DNA from: Vreelandella lionensis
GTDB lineage: Bacteria > Pseudomonadota > Gammaproteobacteria > Pseudomonadales > Halomonadaceae
NCBI RefSeq assembly: GCF_002087295.1
Contig: NZ_MWVI01000012.1
Location: forward strand, 16,033 to 80,032
Direction: 5' to 3'
Length of the DNA stretch: 64,000 bases
A program made the translations under genes and the position numbers. Below, piece after piece: positions 52,198-59,992 of this stretch; within the stretch, counting starts at the first letter, position 1, and each line of letters begins with the position of its first letter. The notes under the pieces were generated by a model, which was not told where the DNA came from, did not search any database, and saw only the letters and a list, made by a program, of their open reading frames with translations.

Positions 52198-53053
52198 GCC
52201 AGCCCATGTTATTGAATGAATCCACGACTTCCTCTAGCGATTATGACTTCCGCTTTGGCGGTATTCGGCGCCTTTACGGCCAGCGTGCGGCGCAGGCATT
52301 TCGCCGTGCCCATGTGGTGGTGGTCGGGGTCGGCGGTGTGGGTAGCTGGACGGTCGAGGCGGTCGCCCGCTCGGGCATCGGCAAACTCACGCTGATCGAT
52401 CTGGACGATGTGTGTGTCTCCAACGTTAACCGCCAGCTCCATGCGCTGGATGGCACGATTGGCCAGCAAAAGTAGACGTGCTGGCCGAGCGCTGCCGCCT
52501 GATTGCCCCCGAGATCGAGATCATCGCGGATACCGCCTTCGTCACGCCCACCAACTTGGCCGAGCGCATTCCTGAGGATGCCGACCATGTGGTGGATGCC
52601 ATCGACAGCGTGATTGCCAAAGCGGCGCTGATCGCTTGGTGCAAGCGGCGCAAAATCCCGATTACCGTCACCGGCGCGGCGGGTGGGCAAACCGACCCCA
52701 CGCGTATTCAAGTGGCGGATTTGACCCGCACCGAGCACGACCCGCTGCTCTCCAAAGTGCGCTCGCGGCTGCGCCGAGATTACGGCTTCTCCCGCCACCC
52801 CAAGCGGCGCTTCTCGGTGGAGTGTGTCTACTCCGATGAGCAGCTGGTCTACCCCAGTGCCGACGGCGAAGTGTGCCTGCAAAAGCCCGGCAGCAACGAG
52901 GCTACACGGCTGGACTGCGCCTCTGGCTTTGGCGCGGCGACGTTTCTCACCGGCACTTTTGGCTTTGTTGCCGCCTCCAAAGTGCTGGAGCGCCTCGCCA
53001 AGAAAGCGAATCAGCCCGCCGCCACTCAAGCCATTCAAGAGGAAAACGAATGA
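52194..53053 (+). CDS. tcdA: tRNA threonylcarbamoyladenosine dehydratase TcdA (one frameshift)
   Basis: E1-like enzyme that cyclises t6A to ct6A using ATP. Nucleotide-binding motif VVVVGVGGVGSWTVEAVARSG, DLDDVCVSNVNRQ, VVDAIDSVIAKAALI and GQTDPTRIQVADL are visible; a C-terminal SGFGAATFLTGTFG segment follows. One G is missing at 52472, giving GQQKVDVLAERCR and 286 residues when restored. The start is GTG 52194, or ATG 52206. Confidence 0.92.
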
Positions 53054-53265
53054 CCACTCCCGTTCCCGGTATTTACCGCCACTACAACAGCCTGTACGAA
53101 GTGGTGGGCACCGCCCAGCACAGCGAAAGCGAAGAGCCGCTGGTGGTCTACCGCGCGCTCTACGGCGACTACGGCCTCTGGGTGCGCCCGCTAGCGATGT
53201 TCACGGAGAGCGTGACGAAAGAGGGGATCACCCAGCCGCGCTTTGCGTTGGAGAAGGCGTTTTAG
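53050..53265 (+). CDS. DUF1653 protein
   Basis: 71-residue protein: GIYRHYNSLYEVVGTAQHSESEEPLVVYRALYG and LWVRPLAMFTE are the DUF1653 signature. The ATG overlaps the tcdA stop (ATGA), so it is coupled to it. Function unknown. It is followed by a terminator. Confidence 0.9.
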   Translation: MTTPVPGIYRHYNSLYEVVGTAQHSESEEPLVVYRALYGDYGLWVRPLAMFTESVTKEGITQPRFALEKAF

Positions 53266-53300
53266 CCCGTATCGATTGCGCCACTAGTACTCTTATGGAT

Positions 53301-53334
53301 TGCCGCCCCCTGTTGTCAGGGAGGCGGCATTTTT
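53301..53334 (+). terminator. Terminator after DUF1653 gene
   Basis: TGCCGCC...CCTG / CAGG..GGCGGCA hairpin followed by TTTTT, 36 bases after the stop. It separates the truC-tcdA-DUF1653 transcript from the sulfur module. Confidence 0.85.
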
Positions 53335-53432
53335 GTAGTTGTAATTGCTTATATTCCATAATTAGCTATCTTTATAACAATAATTGGCGCATAGGCGTCA
53401 AGCAGACATACTCACGTATCTAGGAGATAAGC

Positions 53433-54341
53433 ATGAAGACCTTCGCCCTATCTCAAAGCACCGGTGCGGGGTCACCCGACGTGGCGGGCTTTTTTGATCC
53501 GCGCACCTTTAGCGTTCAATACATCGTCAGCGACCCCGCTACCCAGCAGTGCGCGATTATTGACCCGGTGCTGGATTTCGACGAGAAATCCGGCGCAACG
53601 GCGACTTTCTGCGCTGATGCGTTGCTGAAATATATCAAGGAAGAGGGACTGACAGTGGCGTGGATTCTGGATACGCACCCGCACGCAGACCACTTTTCAG
53701 CAGCCCAGTACCTAAAACAGAAAACCGGCGCGCCAACGGCGATTGGCCAGTACGTCACGCAAGTGCAGGCCCTGTGGAAGGAGATCTACCACTGGCCGGA
53801 GATGCCCACTGATGGCCGCCAGTGGGACACGATGTTTGTCGAGGGCGATACGTTTGCCATTGGAGAACTCAGCGCCCGCGTGCTGCACTCGCCTGGTCAT
53901 ACGCTGGCCTCCATCACCTACGTCATCGGTGATGCTGCCTTTGTGCATGACACTCTGTTTCAGCCTGATTTTGGGACGGCGCGCGCCGATTTTCCGGGTG
54001 GTAGCGCCAAATCCTTGTGGGACTCCATTCAGCAGATTCTCACGCTGCCGGGCAATACGCGGCTGTTCACCGGCCACGACTATATGCCCGACGACCGTGA
54101 ACCGCAGTGGGAGAGCAGCGTCGATGAGCAGCGAGCCAACAACCCGCACTTGGTAGACAAAAGCGAGGAGGAGTACATCGCACTGCGCCGCAAGCGGGAT
54201 AGCGAGCTGCCCATGCCCAAGCTGATTTTGCACGCGCTGCAGGTGAATACTCGCGGTGGTCGCTTGCCGGAACCAGAAGCCAACGGCAAGCGCTATCTAA
54301 AAATCCCCCTGGATGCCCTGGAAGGTGCGGCCTGGGATTGA
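53433..54341 (+). CDS. blh: Blh/ETHE1-like persulfide dioxygenase (metallo-beta-lactamase fold)
   Basis: 302 residues. Metal ligands in DTHPHADHFSAA (HxHxDH), His in LHSPGHT, Asp in FVHDTLFQPDFG and His in LFTGHDY. This arrangement fits mononuclear-iron persulfide dioxygenases of the Blh group (oxidation of glutathione persulfide to sulfite). AGGAGA eight bases before the ATG. Heads a module with DUF442 and SulP, the usual BigR-regulated set; no BigR gene is in the window. An AT-rich stretch at 53340-53395 is the likely promoter region. Confidence 0.87.
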   Translation: MKTFALSQSTGAGSPDVAGFFDPRTFSVQYIVSDPATQQCAIIDPVLDFDEKSGATATFCADALLKYIKEEGLTVAWILDTHPHADHFSAAQYLKQKTGAPTAIGQYVTQVQALWKEIYHWPEMPTDGRQWDTMFVEGDTFAIGELSARVLHSPGHTLASITYVIGDAAFVHDTLFQPDFGTARADFPGGSAKSLWDSIQQILTLPGNTRLFTGHDYMPDDREPQWESSVDEQRANNPHLVDKSEEEYIALRRKRDSELPMPKLILHALQVNTRGGRLPEPEANGKRYLKIPLDALEGAAWD

Positions 54342-54370
54342 TGTTATCCAAACCAATAGGAGGTGTGGTC

Positions 54371-54799
54371 ATGCAAACGAAGCCATTAGAGCCAGGCGTT
54401 GAGATCACCTCAGCGCTGGCGGTGGATGAGTTGGAGGAGGTAAAAACCCGTGGTTTCAACGCGGTGGTGTGTAACCGCATCGAGGGTGAGAGCGAGGACT
54501 TTCCCGACGAGGCGCGCTACTGCGAAAAAGCTGAGCAGCTTGGCCTTGACTGGGTGCATATCCCCGTGAAACCAGGCGAGTACAGCGAAGCTGACATCCG
54601 CGCCTTTGCTGAAGCGCTTCAACAGCTGCCGCGCCCGCTAGTGGCATTTTGCCGCTCAGGTAAGCGGGCCACGCACCTGTGGGCCTACGCCAAGCGTCAG
54701 CACGAGCAGTGCGATTTGGCGGAACTGTTTTCAGCGGCCCATGCGGCAGGGGTGGACTTGGAGGATCAGCGCCAAGGTCTTGAACGGAGCGCCCAATAA
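54371..54799 (+). CDS. DUF442 (TIGR01244) sulfur transferase/phosphatase-like protein
   Basis: 142 residues from ATG 54371 with AGGAGG eight bases upstream. The phosphatase-fold loop FCRSGKRATHLW (Cys-x5-Arg type) holds the candidate active-site Cys. DUF442 domains are fused to or next to Blh and are proposed to move sulfur to or from persulfides. Here it is a separate protein immediately after blh. Confidence 0.87.
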   Translation: MQTKPLEPGVEITSALAVDELEEVKTRGFNAVVCNRIEGESEDFPDEARYCEKAEQLGLDWVHIPVKPGEYSEADIRAFAEALQQLPRPLVAFCRSGKRATHLWAYAKRQHEQCDLAELFSAAHAAGVDLEDQRQGLERSAQ

Positions 54800-54867
54800 A
54801 AATCGAAGACGCGTGAAATCCTAATACGAAGGCCCGTATCAGCAGATACCTAGTAAGAGGCTGCATC

Positions 54868-56600
54868 ATGATCATTGAGCGCTGGGTGCCGCTAATCGGC
54901 TGGCTGCGAACCTATCATCGGGGCTTGCTCACGCGGGATGTACTTGCCGCGGTGATCGTCACGCTGATGCTGGTGCCGCAAGCGCTGGCCTACGCCATGC
55001 TGGCAGGGTTGCCGCCGGAAATGGGGCTTTACGCCAGCATGCTGCCGCTGGTGCTGTACGCCATCTTTGGCACCAGCGCGAGTTTGGCAGTAGGGCCGGT
55101 GGCTGTGGCAGCACTCATGACGGCCTCGGCGCTGAGCAGTTTTGCCGCGCCGGGCAGCCCGGAATATATCGGTGCGGCACTGGTGCTGGCCGCGCTCTCA
55201 GGGCTCATTCTCATCGTGATGGGCGTGCTTCGGCTGGGCTTTTTAGTCAACTTTCTCAGCCATCCGGTGATCTCCGGGTTTGTGACCGCCTCGGGGATTT
55301 TGATCGCGATTAGCCAGTTGAAGCACATTTTTGGTGTCGAGGCTTCTGGTCATAACGTGGTGGACCTGCTGCAAGCGCTATTGGGCCAGTGGCAGGAGGT
55401 GAATGTGATAACGCTACTGATTGGCCTTGGCGTGTGGGTGTATCTATGGTTGTGTCGCAAGCGCCTGAATGGCTGGCTGACCAAGCTGGGAATGCCTGCC
55501 AGTTGGGCAGGGTTAATCGTCAAAGCCGCGCCTATTTCGGCCGTGGTGGTGACCACGCTGCTGGCCTGGGGCTTCCAACTGGAGCAACGCGGGGTCGATG
55601 TGGTGGGCTTTGTGCCCAGTGGCTTGCCTGCCATTACGCTGCCGAGCCTGGATCAATCGCTCTGGCTCGGCCTGTTGCCGGCGGCGCTGCTGATTAGCTT
55701 GGTGGGGTTTGTGGAGTCGGTGTCCGTGGCGCAGACCCTGGCCGCCAAGCGTCGTCAGCGTATCGACCCCAACCAAGAGCTGATTGCGCTCGGCATGGCG
55801 AATCTTGGCGCTGGCGTTAGCGGTGGCTCGCCGGTGTCGGGCGGTTTTTCGCGCTCGGTGGTCAATTTTGAAGCCGGGGCAGCAACGCCGCTGGCGGGAG
55901 CTTTTACAGCGCTTGGGATTGTGTTGGCCACGCTGCTACTCCTGACTTACTTGCCTTTTTACCCACTGCCACGCTGGCCGCCACGATTATCGTGGCAGTG
56001 GGGACGTTGATTGATTTGACTGCGGTAAAGCGGACCTGGCAATACTCCCGCAGCGACGGGGTGGCGATGGTCGCTACTTTGCTGCTGACCCTTCTGCACA
56101 GCGTGGAAGTGGGCATTATCAGCGGGGTGGTGCTCTCGCTGGGGCTACACCTTTACCGCACCAGCCAGCCCCATAGTGCGGTGGTAGGGCGGGTGCCGGG
56201 CACCGAGCATTTTCGTAATGTGAAGCGCCATCAGGTCGAAACCGACGAGCATGTGGCCATGCTGCGCATCGATGAAAGCCTCTATTTTGCCAACGCCCGC
56301 TATCTCGAAGATACCGTCATGGCGCTGGCCGCCCGCTCGCCGTCGATCAAGCACATTGTGCTCACCTGTCAGGCAGTGAATGTCATCGATGCTTCGGCCC
56401 TGGAGAGCCTGGAGGCGATCAACGGTCGGCTGAAAGACGCCGGTGCCATGCTCCACTTGGCCGAGGTGAAAGGGCCGGTGATGGATCGCCTAAAGCACAC
56501 GGCGTTTTACCACGAGCTCACCGGCCAAGTGTTCTTTACCACCTACGACGCCTGGCAGGCGTTGGCGCATCCGGCCAGTGCTGAGGTGGTGTCGGTGTGA
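54868..56600 (+). CDS. SulP family anion permease with STAS domain (one frameshift)
   Basis: 577 residues. A SulP membrane domain (VTLMLVPQALAYAMLAGLPPEMGLYASMLP, SHPVISGFVTASGILIAISQL, GSPVSGGFSRSVVNFEAG) and a C-terminal STAS domain (ESLYFANARYLEDTV, VIDASALESLEAINGRL). One base is missing near 55951; restoring it gives FLPTATLAATIIVAVGTLIDL. Next to blh and DUF442 it may export sulfite or thiosulfate made by persulfide oxidation, or import sulfate. The direction is inference. Confidence 0.88.
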
Positions 56601-56610
56601 AGTGGTGCTT

Positions 56611-57838
56611 TTACTCCCAGGCCGGGAATGGATCGGGCAACTGCTGCCATGTCTCCATCCCTTCTAATAGTTCGGCCTCGCTGAGTAAACAGTCGTCCAG
56701 CGCTTCACGCATTTTGGTCTCATCTAGGTTCTGGCCGATAAACACCAGTTCTTGGCGCATATCGCCAAACGGCTCCTGCCACTTCTCCATAATGAATTGC
56801 GATACTCTGGGTCCTCTGGCCAGTCGGCTTCAGGAATGGCTTTCCAGAACACGCCCGCCGGGCCGTGATGGGCAATGCCACCTGCCTGGCTCCACTGGCC
56901 CGCATAGCGAGGGCGAGTCGCCAGCCAGAAGAAGCCTTTCGAGCGCAGCAGGCCTCTGCCAAACCATTCGGCGTTTAACAGGTCGTGAAACTTTTGAGGG
57001 TGAAAGGGGCGGCGAGCGTGGTAGGCGAAGCTGCCAATGCCGTACTCTTCGGTTTCGGGTATGTGTTCGCCACGTAGCTCTTTGAGCCAGCCAGGCGCTT
57101 GCTGAGCGCGTTCAAAGTTGAATTTTCCGGTATCCAGCACTTTCTCCAACGGTACGCCGCCTTGGCGAATGGGTACTAGCTCTGCCTCGGGGTTGAGCGA
57201 ACGTAGAATCGCTTTGAGGGGGCGTCCAGCTCTTTTTCAGTGATCAAATCGGTCTTGCTAATTAGCAGGACATCACAAAACTCAATTTGGTCGACCAATA
57301 AGTCAGCAACATTGCGCTCATCCTCTTCGCTCAGGCTTTCTCCTACTTCTTCAAGGCTTTTCGCTTCCTGGTATTGTGTGAGGAAGTTAGCGCCATCTAC
57401 CACCGTCACTAGGGTGTCTAGCCGGGCGACTTGGGAAAGGCTCTGGCCGCTTTCATCTTCAAAGGTGAAGGTTTCGGCCACGGGAAGTGGTTCGGATACA
57501 CCAGTAGACTCAATCACGAGATAATCAAACTTGCCCTCACGAGCGAGCTGGCCGACCTCAATCAGGAGATCTTCACGTAGCGTGCAGCAAATGCAGCCAT
57601 TGCTCATCTCGATGAGGCGTTCCTCACTGCGGTTGAGGGCTATATCGCTGTCCAGCATCGACTCGCCAGGACCGCCTCGTACTAACGCACTGTCAATGTT
57701 CACTTCGCTCATATCGTTAACGATCACCGCCACCCGGCGGCCTTCACGGTTCGCCAGGATATGATTGAGCACGGTGGTTTTACCGGCACCTAAAAAGCCG
57801 GAAAGCACGGTCACGGGTAAGGGAGGGAACGCAGACAT
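56611..57838 (-). CDS. COG0523 metallochaperone GTPase, probably zinc-linked (two frameshifts)
   Basis: G3E GTPase of 409 residues. P-loop [28 protein letters not shown], metal-binding [13 protein letters not shown] (CxCC) and SKTDL (NKxD-like). A C-terminal CobW_C-type domain has [15 protein letters not shown]. One base is missing in the G5 run 57218-57222 (restores [20 protein letters not shown]) and another at 56795-56796 (restores [20 protein letters not shown]). Start ATG 57838 follows AAAGGTG. A Zur-like operator lies 29 bases upstream, which favours a zinc-starvation role (ZigA/ZagA type) over cobalamin or nitrile hydratase chaperones. Confidence 0.87.
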
Positions 57839-57867
57839 AATCATGGCACCTTTAGGCAAGAATGTTA

Positions 57868-57882
57868 TGTGATAATATAACA
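57868..57882 (-). promoter_or_regulatory. Zur-like operator
   Basis: TGTGATAATATAACA differs by one base from the palindromic core TGTTATAATATAACA of gammaproteobacterial Zur boxes and sits 30 bases before the COG0523 start. A further TGTTAT lies next to it (57863-57868). Zur repression under zinc sufficiency is inference from the motif and the gene type. Confidence 0.65.
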
Positions 57883-57938
57883 ATAAAGGGGCGGTGAAAA
57901 TATGTCTCTGCCGGGATAGAGAGTGATCAGGTGTGTGC

Positions 57939-58214
57939 TCAGCGTTTGTATTGGGTAGGACAGTAGCCGCGTATGATATCAGGCGAGCGAAGCGCTCTAT
58001 GTTTGGTGGTGCGGCCTGTCACTCGCTGTCGCCACAAGCGAAATGACCCTGGTTTAAGCTGATAGCGCATGATGTCTATGATCTCTGGTTCACCTAGACC
58101 AAACTGCCTTTCGATGGCGTCAAACGGCGTTCGATCTTCCCAGGCCATTTCGATGACCCGTGACTGTTCATCATCACACAGGTGGCGAAAGCGTTTTATA
58201 GCAGCTTTGGGCAT
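57939..58214 (-). CDS. TIGR03643/DUF2805 family protein
   Basis: 91-residue basic protein from ATG 58214: [35 protein letters not shown], then [28 protein letters not shown] and a basic tail with KHR. The helix-turn-helix-like middle ([22 protein letters not shown]) suggests DNA or RNA binding. I match it to TIGR03643, of unknown function. The longer frame to 58277 has no better start. Confidence 0.8.
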   Translation of the reverse strand: MPKAAIKRFRHLCDDEQSRVIEMAWEDRTPFDAIERQFGLGEPEIIDIMRYQLKPGSFRLWRQRVTGRTTKHRALRSPDIIRGYCPTQYKR

Positions 58215-58331
58215 AGAGGCACCTGGACAGTTAGTGAGTATAGAGAAGTGTCGCCTATATAACTCTACCACTATCATACATAGCAGAGATAGCTGTGGAG
58301 GGTGTGTGGCACTATCTGCAATGAGACGTCG

Positions 58332-58946
58332 CTACTTAGCCGCCAGCAGTGCACGAAATAGCCCATTCATGAGTACAGGTTCATCGTGGCGAATGCGGAA
58401 GCCCGCCTGTTGTAATAGTGGTGTTGCTTGGCGAGTAATATCGGTGGCGAGAAATGAGGTCAGCACATTTAAGGTTCGGCGGCTCAGGCCAGCAGCTTGA
58501 GCGTCTGGCTGAAATTTATCCATGACGCATAGCTGCCCACCGGGTTTGAGAACGCGATAGGCCTCAGCGAGCCCCAGCTCAGGGTTTGGCATCACCGCCA
58601 AAATAAGGTGCATGACGACGACATCAAAGTGTTCATCTGGATACTCTAACGTGGTGGCATCCATGACTCGGCAGGAGACATCGCGTTGATAGCGCTCGGC
58701 CCGTGCGCGGGCACGTTTGACCATGGCAGGGGTTAGATCAGTAAGATGTATCTCCAGCTCATGAGGTAGAAAGTGTAGATCTAAGCCTGTGCCAGCACCT
58801 ACCAATAAAACTCGCATGCCGGGTTCCCAGTCTACTTGGCCAAGTGCCACACGGCGTGGCTTGCGCAGGGCTCGCGATACCACGACATCATACAGAGGGG
58901 CATAGACACTATAGCGAAGGCGATTCCAGGTGGTAGTGTTTAGCAT
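58332..58946 (-). CDS. Class I SAM-dependent methyltransferase
   Basis: 204 residues with motif I VLLVGAGTGLDLHFLP, an acidic residue after motif II (IHLTDLTPAMV), motif IV-like FDVVVMHLILAVMPNP and RVLKPGGQL. Start ATG 58946 follows GAGGG. Similar to UbiE/phospholipid methyltransferase-like proteins; substrate unknown. Same strand as the TIGR03643 gene after it. Confidence 0.85.
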   Translation of the reverse strand: MLNTTTWNRLRYSVYAPLYDVVVSRALRKPRRVALGQVDWEPGMRVLLVGAGTGLDLHFLPHELEIHLTDLTPAMVKRARARAERYQRDVSCRVMDATTLEYPDEHFDVVVMHLILAVMPNPELGLAEAYRVLKPGGQLCVMDKFQPDAQAAGLSRRTLNVLTSFLATDITRQATPLLQQAGFRIRHDEPVLMNGLFRALLAAK

Positions 58947-59131
58947 AGGCCCTCACGATAGCGGGAGTGATAAAGCAATAGTGGCGTAATGGTATGTAAC
59001 TATAGAATGAACCGCCAAGAACCACCAAGATACTACAAGTGGCGGCACAGCTGTGGTTAGGGTGGTGGTGATAGGGGCTTTGCTGTAGAGGAGAAACGTG
59101 CGGCAAATAGAAGAGAAAGGCACCCGACGAG

Positions 59132-59494
59132 CTACTCCTCTGCCGAGGAATTTTGATGGAAACGCGTCGCTAAGCTTTCAAGGATATCAAGAATTAGTTG
59201 CCGATCTTGGTACGTTAAAGGCGCTAATAGCATTTTTATTCTTTTAGTTTGATCGTCCACATGAACGCTTGCTTGACCTAATAACTCCCCTGCATCGCAA
59301 TTGAATATCTCGGCTAATTCAAATAAGCGTATGGTGTTAGGGATGACCCGACCGCGTTCAATTCTTGAAACGGCTTCATTGCCAACCCCTAATCGTTCAG
59401 CGACTTCTTCCTGGGTCAATTGGCTGCGTATTCGCTGTTTGGCGATAGCCCGGCCGATGTTACTGGCTAGCCGTTCCTGTTCAATTTTATTCAC
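59132..59494 (-). CDS. XRE-family transcriptional regulator
   Basis: 120 residues. A helix-turn-helix domain (about 10-65): AKQRIRSQLTQEEVAERLGVGNEAVSRIERGRVIPN, followed by FELAEIFNCDAGELLG and a C-terminal helix. GTG 59494 is chosen because GGAGG lies five bases upstream; ATG 59506 is the alternative and would overlap that site. Two direct AGGTTGA repeats 20 bases apart (59555-59561, 59575-59581) upstream might be operator sites. The target is unknown. Confidence 0.8.
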   Translation of the reverse strand: MNKIEQERLASNIGRAIAKQRIRSQLTQEEVAERLGVGNEAVSRIERGRVIPNTIRLFELAEIFNCDAGELLGQASVHVDDQTKRIKMLLAPLTYQDRQLILDILESLATRFHQNSSAEE

Positions 59495-59542
59495 ACTATC
59501 CTCCATGTAGACCTGAATGGTTGGGTAACGACCTATTGACAT

Positions 59543-59992
59543 GAAGGACTATTTAGGTTGAATATCGCCCTGAAAGGTTGAGGATGTGATCCCTGTGCTG
59601 TTTTTTTGTCCTTGGCTGGCTGGATGAACAAAAAAGCATAGCTAAATATAATTAAATCAATCATTTAAAATAAATTTGTTGGCAGTTCCGTAAAGGTTTA
59701 GATAGTGAATTTTATCTGTTGATAAAGTTATATCGCGGCGACTGTGGCTCAATAATTAACGCGTTGTGGTTAGAACCATTAATCCGGGCGCTGAAGAACG
59801 TCCGTCGGAGTGATGGCTAATGCAAAGTTATAGAAGCAAGAGCAGGGAGGGTTGATGCAAGACGTTTTGCTTTGTCGTGCTAACGACAATCGCTGCATGG
59901 CTCAAGGATGATCACATAGCGGTCAATTCGGCTTTGAAAGCGTTTGGCTTGCCAGCGTGGCTCACTCATCAAAACCGAAGGCGCTTATTATC
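59543..59992. other. AT-rich intergenic region with a leader ORF
   Basis: No recognised gene. It contains the XRE gene promoter side, an AT-rich block (59640-59735) with a weak promoter-like pair (TTGTTG 59676-59681, TAGATA 59699-59704), and an 18-codon ORF (ATG 59855 to TGA 59909) with a strong GGAGGG ribosome binding site. That ORF is in the same frame as the GGDEF-EAL gene. It may be a leader peptide, or the true 5' end of that gene disturbed by errors. No riboswitch consensus recognised. Confidence 0.5.

Noticed and set aside
59740..59860. c-di-GMP riboswitch before the GGDEF-EAL gene
   Set aside because: A GCAAAG occurs at 59821-59826, but the conserved GEMM core and its paired stems are not present.
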